Positions 1 through 5,402 are shown, numbered from the stretch's first letter. The stretch: 6,879 bases of DNA from an uncultured Caryophanales bacterium (GCA_946622925.1 CAMOQM010000050.1:1-6879); one strand, 5' to 3'. Program-made: numbers and translations. The notes: generated by a model from the letters alone, not told the origin.

Positions 1-444
1 GAATCCAAGCGAGGCAATCGCGTATTCGAAGATATCGAGGTTAGGTTTGCGCATTTTGACGATGCAAGATTTAATGAACCCATCGAAGTATTCGTTCAGG
101 TCGTAGTGGCGGAAGACGTTTTCGATGATCCCATCCATAACGTTGGAGAGCATTATTACGTGGTGGCTTTTCTTTAGCGTCTTAGCTAAATTAAGCATCG
201 ATTCGTTAATCGCGTAATAACCGTCTAATTCCTTTTGGAACTCCTCGATGTTGATATGGAGGTCTTTTTCTAAGGCCGAAAGGAATTGGGCGTAGGTTAT
301 TTCTCCCGCATCGCCTTTTTCGCAATAGAAGTTTTTTATCTTCATACCTTCTTCCTCACCATAATGCTTGATGAAGTAGTGGACCACAGCGTCTCCGGCG
401 AATAAACCGAAGCAATCAAAGAAGATGACCTTATCGTCTTTCAT
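1..444 (-). CDS. HAD-superfamily hydrolase, C-terminus cut by window edge
   Basis: The minus strand reads 148 codons from ATG at 444 to the window edge without a stop. The N-terminus VIFFDCFGLF (residues 6-15) is HAD motif I with nucleophile D10. Residues 11-90 are a mostly helical cap region. VIMLSN (96-101) is motif II with S100. KMRKPNLDIFEYA (130-142) is motif III with K133. Motif IV, which holds the Mg-binding acidic residues, lies outside the window. The order and spacing fit the HAD-IA subfamily, where most members are small-molecule phosphatases. The substrate cannot be named. The residue two after the nucleophile is Phe (D-C-F-G), not the usual phosphatase Asp. Haloacid dehalogenases carry an aromatic residue there, so phosphatase activity should not be assumed. 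No SD precedes the start, and a TATAGT box sits 7 bases upstream of the ATG. The family call is firm; the reaction is not. Confidence 0.85.
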   Translation of the reverse strand, partial: MKDDKVIFFDCFGLFAGDAVVHYFIKHYGEEEGMKIKNFYCEKGDAGEITYAQFLSALEKDLHINIEEFQKELDGYYAINESMLNLAKTLKKSHHVIMLSNVMDGIIENVFRHYDLNEYFDGFIKSCIVKMRKPNLDIFEYAIASLGF

Positions 445-451
445 GAGGCTA

Positions 452-457
452 ACTATA
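452..457 (-). promoter_or_regulatory. Candidate -10 box of the HAD gene (leaderless start)
   Basis: On the minus strand, TATAGT (5 of 6 matches to TATAAT) ends 7 bases before the ATG at 444, so transcription would start at or next to the start codon. No good -35 is seen: the hexamer 17 bases upstream is TGGGTT. The box lies just downstream of the terminator of the preceding gene, so a new promoter is needed here or read-through must occur. Confidence 0.4.
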
Positions 458-464
458 CAATAAA

Positions 465-493
465 GGGAAAAGAAAACCCACCAAAATGGTGGG
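465..493 (-). terminator. Rho-independent terminator of the membrane protein gene
   Basis: A 6-bp stem, CCCACC (477-482) with GGTGGG (488-493), and a 5-base loop is followed on the minus strand by TTTTCTTTTCCC (476 down to 465). It begins 26 bases after the stop of the minus-strand membrane protein gene. A pyrimidine-rich stretch also follows on the plus strand, but there is no plus-strand gene for it to serve. Confidence 0.8.
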
Positions 494-518
494 AATCCTT
501 TCTTTTCTTTGGACTATC

Positions 519-1031
519 TTATTTCTTCTTAACGATCGCGAAGACGATGGTTAGGACACCGAAGACGGCCATCATGATACCGGCGACGATCCAGAAAGCG
601 GTTCTGAAATCGGGGATACCCATGTAGAGGCCCGCCAAGGTGGCGCAGGTCGCACCGAACAAAATGAAGGCGATTCCAAATGGAACGGCTCCTTTGGTAA
701 GGGCATAGATTCCATAGAGGACTCCCGCGACGCCAAGGGCCAAGACGATTAAGACCATCAACGCTTCAAACGCCATGACGGAGATGAAGTGGGTGAATAA
801 TCCAATGGAACAGGTGATTAAGGCAACGCTTAGGAAAACCAGCGGGAAGGACAAGGGGGCCTTCTTGCTGATTAAGAAGATGGCGATACCCGCCAAAGAA
901 GCACCGGCGATGATACCGGCGACGCCGAAATAGGCATCGATGACGGTTCCGGCTCCATAGATGGCGATAAGCACGCCGAGGACGGCTAGGATCGCACCTT
1001 CGATAATGTTGCTTAGTTTTTCTTGTTTCAT
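519..1031 (-). CDS. Small six-helix integral membrane protein, function unknown
   Basis: This encodes about 170 residues that are almost wholly hydrophobic. Six probable membrane helices lie near residues 9-30, 32-53, 60-81, 85-108, 115-136 and 144-166. There is a Lys-rich N-terminal tail (MKQEKLSN) and a KKK C-terminus, and no signal peptide beyond the first helix. The rhythm of Gly/Ala-rich helices with short loops resembles the HdeD/DUF308 type of short-repeat membrane protein, but I see no diagnostic residues, so that is only a suggestion. An in-frame ATG lies two codons upstream at 1037. I prefer 1031 because AAAGGAG then sits 8 bases from the start, against 2 bases for 1037. The gene has its own promoter and terminator and so appears monocistronic. 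It is divergent from cdaA, which need not mean a functional link. Confidence 0.75.
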   Translation of the reverse strand: MKQEKLSNIIEGAILAVLGVLIAIYGAGTVIDAYFGVAGIIAGASLAGIAIFLISKKAPLSFPLVFLSVALITCSIGLFTHFISVMAFEALMVLIVLALGVAGVLYGIYALTKGAVPFGIAFILFGATCATLAGLYMGIPDFRTAFWIVAGIMMAVFGVLTIVFAIVKKK

Positions 1032-1056
1032 TTGCATAGCTCCTTTCTCGGCGCGT

Positions 1057-1085
1057 ATTTTAGTCCCTTACGGACCTAAATGGAA
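1057..1085 (-). promoter_or_regulatory. Promoter of the membrane protein gene
   Basis: On the minus strand the -10 is TAAAAT (plus-strand 1057-1062), 5 of 6 matches to consensus. The -35 is TTCCAT (plus-strand 1080-1085), 3 of 6, with a 17-base spacer. The start would lie near 1050, leaving a short leader that contains AAAGGAG. An imperfect inverted repeat (TTTAGTCC at 1059-1066 with GGACCTAAA at 1072-1080, one bulged C) covers the -10 and the spacer and could be an operator. Confidence 0.5.
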
Positions 1086-1164
1086 TCTCATGTTGGCCGT
1101 TTTCGGGAAATTTCTTCATTTTTTGCGTGGATTTTTGAGGTTTCTACTTCATTTTTGCGCGTGA

Positions 1165-1173
1165 TGCTATAAA
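1165..1173 (+). promoter_or_regulatory. Extended -10 promoter of cdaA
   Basis: TGC followed by TATAAA (1168-1173) is an extended -10 (TGnTATAAA). The -35 region, TACTTC at 1145-1150 with a 17-base spacer, is poor, as is common for extended -10 promoters. Transcription would start near 1178-1182, at or within a few bases of the two candidate start codons at 1178 and 1184. No SD is present. Confidence 0.5.
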
Positions 1174-1177
1174 ATGC

Positions 1178-1987
1178 ATGCGTATGTATACTTTTCTTGC
1201 CGGACCAATTGGAAACCTCGATAATCCCACCATCTTAATAAGCTTCATCCTTGCCCTCATCTTGTTAGGTGCCCTAGGCGTGGTCGCTTTCTTGCTTTTT
1301 AAGCGTTTAGTTCCCCGCATCTATGTCGTCGGAACCATGGTAATCCTCTTCGTTTCCTGGCTATTCGACTTGCAGATCGTGACCATAATTTCTTCCGTGG
1401 CCCTAGTTTGTGGCGTGGTCTTCTTCCTTATCGCAAATATGAACGAAAACCGGGAACTAACCGGCAACAACATGCTCGATAAAAGCGTGAAATCGAAGAA
1501 GCGTAAAGTCCGTTCCGAATCCCTTTTCGATAGGGAAGCCATGTATAAGAAAATCGAGATGGCCGTCATCACTTTGTCCAGACAGAAAGTAGGGGCCCTT
1601 ATCACTTTCGAAAAGCGCGATTCTTTATTCGATGTCATGAAAAGCGGCACCGTCATCGACGCTCCCGTAAGCGCCGAACTCCTCCAAACCATCTTCTATC
1701 CCGGAACCCGTCTCCACGATGGGGCCGTGGTTATCCATGACGATAAAATCGTAGCCGCCAGCGTCTACTTCACCCCAACCACCCGTCCTTTGACCGGCAA
1801 ATACGGATCCCGCCATAGGGCCGCCATTGGCATTAGCGAAGTTAGCGATGCCGTCACCGTGGTCGTTTCCGAAGAAACCGGACGTATCTCCATCGCCTAT
1901 GAGGGAGAACTTCAACCGGTGGGGCCGGATACCTTCCTTGAGACCTTTGAGGATTACATGGCCCTGGTCAAAACCAACAAAGAATAG
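1178..1987 (+). CDS. cdaA: Diadenylate cyclase CdaA (membrane-bound c-di-AMP synthase)
   Basis: The protein makes cyclic di-AMP from two ATP at the membrane; this messenger controls potassium/osmolyte balance and wall homeostasis in Gram-positive bacteria. It has 269 residues, close to the usual CdaA length. Three membrane helices lie near residues 18-41, 48-64 and 67-86. A strongly basic linker follows (about 102-113, KSVKSKKRK). The DAC domain covers about 122-247, with the active-site motifs LHDGAVVI (DGA at 181-183) and GSRHRAAIG (RHR at 212-214), and then VVVSEETG. Both catalytic motifs are intact, so activity is expected. The helical region is less typical than the DAC domain. Met1 (1178) and Met3 (1184) are both possible starts; neither has an SD. 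A strong terminator follows at once. The usual downstream partners, the regulator CdaR and GlmM, are absent. Very sure of function. Confidence 0.95.
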   Translation: MRMYTFLAGPIGNLDNPTILISFILALILLGALGVVAFLLFKRLVPRIYVVGTMVILFVSWLFDLQIVTIISSVALVCGVVFFLIANMNENRELTGNNMLDKSVKSKKRKVRSESLFDREAMYKKIEMAVITLSRQKVGALITFEKRDSLFDVMKSGTVIDAPVSAELLQTIFYPGTRLHDGAVVIHDDKIVAASVYFTPTTRPLTGKYGSRHRAAIGISEVSDAVTVVVSEETGRISIAYEGELQPVGPDTFLETFEDYMALVKTNKE

Positions 1988-2014
1988 GAACGGCATGACC
2001 GTTCTTTTTCTTTT
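1988..2014 (+). terminator. Rho-independent terminator of cdaA
   Basis: GAACGG (1988-1993) pairs with CCGTTC (1999-2004) around loop CATGA, followed by TTTTTCTTTT. The stem begins on the base after the cdaA stop codon, so cdaA is probably monocistronic. Confidence 0.88.
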
Positions 2015-2015
2015 C

Positions 2016-2046
2016 CCTAGGGTAAACCCTAAGGAAGTGATAAACT
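2016..2046 (+). promoter_or_regulatory. Candidate deoD promoter with overlapping inverted repeat
   Basis: TGA followed by TAAACT (2041-2046) resembles an extended -10 (TGnTAAACT, hexamer 4 of 6). The -35 is unclear. Just upstream is an inverted repeat, CCTAGGGT (2016-2023) with ACCCTAAGG (2026-2034, one extra A), whose core AGGGTAAACCCT is a perfect palindrome. It has no T-tract, so an operator over the -35 region is more likely than a terminator. The deoD SD, AGGAG at 2063-2067, is 7 bases from the start. Confidence 0.35.
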
Positions 2047-2074
2047 AAACGCGGTCTATTTTAGGAGAATAAAA

Positions 2075-2794
2075 ATGCCAACACCTCACAATTCAGCTAA
2101 ATTAGGCGATTTCGCCAAAGTGGTCCTTATGCCGGGCGACCCCCTCAGGGCCAAATACATCGTCGATAAGTATCTTAAAGATGCCGTCTTGGTCAATAAC
2201 GTCCGCGGCGCCCAAGGCTATACCGGCTTTACCGAAAACGGCAAGCGCATCTCGGTCATGGCTTCGGGTATGGGTATGCCTTCCATCGGTATCCATTCCT
2301 ATGAGTTATTCAAAGAATACGGAGTCGAAGTCATCTTACGTATCGGAACCTCGGGCTCCTACACCGAAAAAGTCAAAGTCGGGGATATCATCCTTTCGAT
2401 GGGGGCGTGCTGCGAATCCAATTGGCCCTCCCAATATGGCTTAGGTGGGGCCACCTATTCGGCGATTGCCGATTTCGATGTCCTTTCCGCCGCCTATGAA
2501 GAAGGCCAAAAGAAAGGCATGAAAGTCCATTGCGGCAATACCTTATCCGCCGACGTCTTCTATAACCCCGATAAGGAAATGTGGAAGAAGTGGGCCTCCT
2601 TAGGCGTTTTGTCGGTTGAAATGGAAGCCTATGCCCTTTATTGCAACGCCGCTAGGTTTGGCAAGAAAGCCTTAACCATCCTCACCGTTTCCGATTCTTT
2701 CGTCGATGACGTTATCCTTACCCCCGAGGAAAGGCAAACCGGTCTCGACCAGATGATCCAACTTTCCATCGCCACCGCGGAAAGGTTCGCCTAA
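2075..2794 (+). CDS. deoD: Purine nucleoside phosphorylase, hexameric DeoD type
   Basis: This cytoplasmic salvage enzyme cleaves purine (deoxy)ribonucleosides with phosphate to the free base and (deoxy)ribose 1-phosphate. At 239 residues it has the length of the E. coli enzyme. The N-terminal MPTPHNSAK carries the His that is donated to the neighbouring subunit's site (H5). Phosphate-binding residues are R25 (MPGDPLRAK), R44 (NNVRG) and R89 with S93 (RIGTSG). The family stretch GMGMPSIGIHSYEL is at 65-78. The ribose/base pocket SVEMEAY is at 180-186. The catalytic Asp is D207 in TVSD, and its partner Arg is R220 in EERQT. No key residue is missing. AGGAG lies 7 bases before the ATG. The next gene starts 3 bases after the stop, so the two are probably cotranscribed. 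No other nucleoside catabolism genes are in view. Confidence 0.96.
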   Translation: MPTPHNSAKLGDFAKVVLMPGDPLRAKYIVDKYLKDAVLVNNVRGAQGYTGFTENGKRISVMASGMGMPSIGIHSYELFKEYGVEVILRIGTSGSYTEKVKVGDIILSMGACCESNWPSQYGLGGATYSAIADFDVLSAAYEEGQKKGMKVHCGNTLSADVFYNPDKEMWKKWASLGVLSVEMEAYALYCNAARFGKKALTILTVSDSFVDDVILTPEERQTGLDQMIQLSIATAERFA

Positions 2795-2797
2795 TTA

Positions 2798-3421
2798 ATG
2801 CCTTATCCCGCTGAGTTTGCCCTTTTCATCGTCGTTTCTATCATCAGCGGGGTTTTCATATTGGCTTTATTCTTGGTCGATCCGATAAGACATTATTTCA
2901 AAGTCCACCATACGGTGCGGGCCTATTATCCGAAGATGAAGCGGATTGCCGAGGATAACGATTATTATCTAATCAACGATTTCGCCTCGCGGACTTCCGA
3001 CGAAGAGACTTTTCATATCGACCATCTCCTTGTTGGCAATAAATACATCTATTGCATCCGCGACCGTTATTACGAAGGGGCTTTGACGGCTAAAGAAAAC
3101 GACCCGACCTGGGTTCATTATGGGCGGAAAGGCTCAAAATACATCTCCAATCCAATGATGCGTAATTTGGTTAGGATGGAATATCTTTCCTTAATTTCCG
3201 GCATCGACAACAGCATGTTCATTTCCATCGTCGTCATTAATGACGATTGTTTTACCCAACCCTTTGATAGCGAAAGCGGCGATTCCTTCTTGGTGTCTTT
3301 GAAACGGCTTCCTCTATTAATTGAAGACCTCGAGGCGCGGGATGTGCCTCCCCTTGATGGCTGGGAAGTGGAAAGGGTGGTCAACGATTTCGCCGCTTTG
3401 AAGGCCAGGGAAGGGCGTTAA
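2798..3421 (+). CDS. Membrane-anchored protein with degenerate NERD-like domain
   Basis: The 207-residue protein has one N-terminal membrane helix (about 7-27), then a soluble, probably cytoplasmic domain. Residues 55-125 follow the layout of the nuclease-related domain (NERD). They show a start like YYLINDF, then FHIDHLLVGNKYIYCI (72-87, with the family's I-D-H at 74-76), a G at 94 after the expected strand, W105, and N-P at 118-119. In intact NERD proteins the strand ends in E-x-K (as in VIETKNY), which supplies metal-dependent nuclease residues; here the aligned bases give R-D-R (88-90). Nuclease activity is therefore doubtful. The C-terminal 80 residues resemble nothing I know. The start is 3 bases after the deoD stop. 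The only upstream purine stretch, GGAAAGG inside the end of deoD, suggests translational coupling. The fold is my inference from motif spacing; function is unknown. Confidence 0.6.
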   Translation: MPYPAEFALFIVVSIISGVFILALFLVDPIRHYFKVHHTVRAYYPKMKRIAEDNDYYLINDFASRTSDEETFHIDHLLVGNKYIYCIRDRYYEGALTAKENDPTWVHYGRKGSKYISNPMMRNLVRMEYLSLISGIDNSMFISIVVINDDCFTQPFDSESGDSFLVSLKRLPLLIEDLEARDVPPLDGWEVERVVNDFAALKAREGR

Positions 3422-3452
3422 CGCTTATTTGGCAAAGTTAGCAAGTTCCCCC

Positions 3453-3481
3453 TTGCCAAGGCTAGGGGTGGGCTATATAAT
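3453..3481 (+). promoter_or_regulatory. Promoter of tRNA-Gly
   Basis: The -35 TTGCCA (3453-3458, 5 of 6) and a perfect -10 TATAAT (3476-3481) are separated by 17 bases. Transcription would start near 3488, about 15 bases before the tRNA. The -35 lies inside the 11-base palindrome CCTTGCCAAGG (3451-3461), and TTGGCAA at 3429-3435 is the inverted copy of TTGCCAA at 3453-3459. I saw no clear terminator for the gene ending at 3421, so some read-through into the tRNA is possible. Confidence 0.85.
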
Positions 3482-3502
3482 TGCAAAGCCCAAAGGGCAA
3501 AT

Positions 3503-3576
3503 GCAGGCGTAGTTCAGTGGTAGAACATTACCTTGCCAAGGTAACTATGCGGGTCCGATTCCCGTCGCTTGCTCCA
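3503..3576 (+). tRNA. tRNA-Gly (anticodon GCC), encoded CCA, C at position 55
   Basis: The 74 bases fold as a full cloverleaf. The acceptor stem is GCAGGCG with CGCTTGC (one G-T pair), followed by discriminator T and encoded CCA. The D-arm is GTTC/GAAC with loop AGTGGTA, so G18-G19 are present. The anticodon stem TTACC/GGTAA has loop TTGCCAA, giving anticodon GCC (3535-3537), which reads GGC and GGT. The variable loop has 4 bases. The T-stem is GCGGG/CCCGT. U73 and G1-C72/C2-G71 suit bacterial glycyl-tRNA synthetase. The oddity is the T-loop, TCCGATT instead of TTCGATT. Position 55 (3555) is C, so the near-universal pseudouridine 55 that pairs with G18 cannot form. The gene has its own promoter and terminator. 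The identity is certain; whether it serves translation normally is open. Confidence 0.95.
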
Positions 3577-3586
3577 GTTGTTAATC

Positions 3587-3613
3587 ACCCCGGAATCACC
3601 GGGGTTTTCTTTT
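3587..3613 (+). terminator. Rho-independent terminator of tRNA-Gly
   Basis: ACCCCGG (3587-3593) pairs with CCGGGGT (3599-3605) around loop AATCA, followed by TTTTCTTTT. It begins 10 bases after the tRNA CCA end, and the gltX -35 starts 2 bases after the T-tract. Confidence 0.93.
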
Positions 3614-3614
3614 G

Positions 3615-3643
3615 TTGGAATTCATGTGCGCGTGTAATATAAT
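3615..3643 (+). promoter_or_regulatory. Promoter of gltX
   Basis: The -35 TTGGAA (3615-3620, 4 of 6) and a perfect -10 TATAAT (3638-3643) are 17 bases apart. The expected start near 3650 leaves a leader of about 22 bases holding AGGAG (3661-3665), 6 bases from the ATG. The leader is too short for a T-box or other riboswitch. Confidence 0.83.
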
Positions 3644-3671
3644 TTTGCACGCCTAATCAAAGGAGCTACTT

Positions 3672-5327
3672 ATGGACCGTAACGAAGAATTAGCCGAACT
3701 ACTATTCCCCGAAATCACCAAAACCATCGACGATTTGGAAAAGGAATATCCCGCCCGCAACCTTCCCGAAGGCGCCCAGGTTACCCGTTTCGCCCCTTCG
3801 CCGACCGGCTTTTTGCATACCGGTTCATTATTTACCGCGATGATTTCCTATACCGTGGCCAAACAAAGCGGGGGTGTTTATATGTTCCGTTTGGAAGATA
3901 CCGACACCAAACGCACCATCGAAGGCAGCGACCGCGACTTGATCGATCAGCTCTCCAAATTCGGAATCGTGGCCGATGAAGGTTATTTCCCCGAAGGCGA
4001 CAAAGGGGCTTATGGTCCGTACCGCCAATCCAAACGCGCCGATATCTATAAAACCGTCATCAAGGAATTGATCAGAAGGGGTAGGGCCTATCCTGACTTC
4101 TGCACCCCGGAAGACCTCGATGCCATCCGTAAAGCCCAAGAAGAAAGCAAGGTTTTGCCAGGCTATTACGGCATTTATGCCCGTGACCGTAATCTCACCG
4201 CCGAAGAAAGGATCGAAAAGATCAAAGCCGGAACCCCCTGGGTCATCCGTTTCTATTCCAATGGCGATCACGAGAGGAAGACCAAATTCGTGGATGCTAT
4301 CCGTGGCGAAATCGAACTTCAGGATAATGACACCGATGTCGTCATCTTAAAATCCGATGGCCTCCCCACCTATCATTTCGCCCACGTCGTCGATGACCAT
4401 TTCATGCATACCACCGTCATCACCCGTGGCGAAGAATGGATTCCTTCCACCCCCATCCACTTAGATATGTTCCGCGCCTTAGGCTGGAAAGCCCCTAAAT
4501 ACGCTCATCTCCCTTCCATCATGAAGCTAGATCACGGCAATAAGAGAAAGCTTTCCAAACGTAAAGATGCCGAGGCCGCTGTCTCTTATTTCCTTGATGC
4601 CGGTTATCCACCCGTGGCCTTAAAGGTCTACCTTATGTCCATCGCCAATTCCAACTTCGAGGAATGGTCCATCGCCAATAAGAGCTTTGACCTCAATGCC
4701 TTCAAGTTCTCCTTGAAGAAGATGTCGGTCGATGGGGCCCTCTTCGATTTGGATAAGCTCCATTATTTCTCCCGTGAATTAATCGCTAGGATGCCTCTAG
4801 ACGAGGAATTCGAAGCGGTTAAGGAATATGCCAAAAACCATGACGAAGAATTCTTCGCCCGCATCGAGGCTAATCCCGAATACGTCAAGAAGATCCTCAA
4901 CATCGAAAAAGAAAGGAAGAATCCCCGTAAGGACTATGTCAAATATGGCGATATCTATCCCCTTGCCAAATTCTTCTTCGCCGATGAATACGATAAGCTA
5001 GCCAAAGCCGGCTTCACCTATAAGGAAGGTTTGGCCAAGGAAACGGTCAATGCCTGCTTAGAAGAATTCAAAGCCATGCCCTTTGGGGTTGAGGAAAACG
5101 TCTGGTTCGACTTCATTAAGACCGTGGGTGGCCATAATGGATTCGCCGTCTCTAACAAAGACTATAAAGAGAATCCTGCCGCCTATGTCGGTTCGCTCTC
5201 CGATATCGCCGAAGTCCTCCGCTTGGCGGTGGTGGGCTCGACACAATCCCCGAACCTCCACGAGATTTTAGAAATCTTAGGTAAGGAAGAAGTCCTTCGT
5301 AGATTGGAATTAGCTAAATTGGCTTAA
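3672..5327 (+). CDS. gltX: Glutamyl-tRNA synthetase, long N-terminal form
   Basis: This class I synthetase attaches Glu to tRNA-Glu in the cytoplasm. It has 551 residues, against about 470-490 for most bacterial enzymes. About 36 extra residues (LLFPEITKTI...YPARNLPEGA) precede the catalytic start VTRFAPSPTG (37-46). I recall this extension from the clostridial second-GluRS group. The HIGH motif reads H-T-G-S (49-52). RLEDTDTKR (73-81) binds Glu and ATP. LPTYHFAHVVDDHFM (231-245) and RGEEW (252-256) are typical. The KMSKS loop reads KLSKR (293-297). In the zinc region only C144 remains of the usual Cys cluster, so it is probably zinc-free. Residues from about 350 onward are the helical anticodon-binding part. 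Start and SD are unambiguous. Neighbours are tRNA-Gly upstream and tRNA-Glu downstream. Whether it also charges tRNA-Gln (indirect pathway with GatCAB) cannot be told here. Confidence 0.94.
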   Translation: MDRNEELAELLFPEITKTIDDLEKEYPARNLPEGAQVTRFAPSPTGFLHTGSLFTAMISYTVAKQSGGVYMFRLEDTDTKRTIEGSDRDLIDQLSKFGIVADEGYFPEGDKGAYGPYRQSKRADIYKTVIKELIRRGRAYPDFCTPEDLDAIRKAQEESKVLPGYYGIYARDRNLTAEERIEKIKAGTPWVIRFYSNGDHERKTKFVDAIRGEIELQDNDTDVVILKSDGLPTYHFAHVVDDHFMHTTVITRGEEWIPSTPIHLDMFRALGWKAPKYAHLPSIMKLDHGNKRKLSKRKDAEAAVSYFLDAGYPPVALKVYLMSIANSNFEEWSIANKSFDLNAFKFSLKKMSVDGALFDLDKLHYFSRELIARMPLDEEFEAVKEYAKNHDEEFFARIEANPEYVKKILNIEKERKNPRKDYVKYGDIYPLAKFFFADEYDKLAKAGFTYKEGLAKETVNACLEEFKAMPFGVEENVWFDFIKTVGGHNGFAVSNKDYKENPAAYVGSLSDIAEVLRLAVVGSTQSPNLHEILEILGKEEVLRRLELAKLA

Positions 5328-5333
5328 GCCATT

Positions 5334-5360
5334 ACCCCGGGAAAACCGGGGTTTTGTTTT
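5334..5360 (+). terminator. Rho-independent terminator of gltX
   Basis: ACCCCGG (5334-5340) pairs with CCGGGGT (5346-5352) around loop GAAAA, followed by TTTTGTTTT. It begins 7 bases after the gltX stop. The stem arms are identical in sequence to those of the tRNA-Gly terminator. Confidence 0.93.
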
Positions 5361-5365
5361 GGGGC

Positions 5366-5390
5366 AAAAGAAAACCCCTCATTAGAGGGG
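5366..5390 (-). terminator. Rho-independent terminator of tRNA-Glu
   Basis: CCCCTC (5375-5380) pairs with GAGGGG (5385-5390) around loop ATTA. On the minus strand the stem is followed by TTTTCTTTT (5374 down to 5366). It starts 12 bases past the tRNA-Glu end and stands back to back with the gltX terminator. Confidence 0.9.
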
Positions 5391-5402
5391 ATTCAAGCGT
5401 AA

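Noticed and set aside
961..1164. Plus-strand open frame of 67 codons in the divergent region
   Set aside because: Half overlaps the membrane protein gene in antisense and the rest covers promoter sequence; it has no SD and no similarity.
1032..1177. c-di-AMP (ydaO-type) riboswitch or small RNA between the membrane protein gene and cdaA
   Set aside because: The 146 bases hold the two promoters and no GC-rich multi-stem structure or terminator of the needed size.
1625..1996. Minus-strand open frame of 123 codons opposite cdaA
   Set aside because: It lies wholly antisense to the conserved DAC domain, has no SD and shows no recognisable protein pattern.
3422..3475. Terminator after the NERD-like gene
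   Set aside because: The TTGGCAA/TTGCCAA pair has a 17-base loop and no T-tract after it, so it is not a convincing terminator.
3605..3671. T-box or riboswitch leader before gltX
   Set aside because: Only about 22 bases separate the expected transcription start from the ATG, which is too short for any known leader regulator.
3828..4271. Minus-strand open frame of 147 codons opposite gltX
   Set aside because: It is antisense to the synthetase core. Its Gly/Phe/Asp-rich text mirrors codon bias of the real gene, and it has no RBS or promoter.
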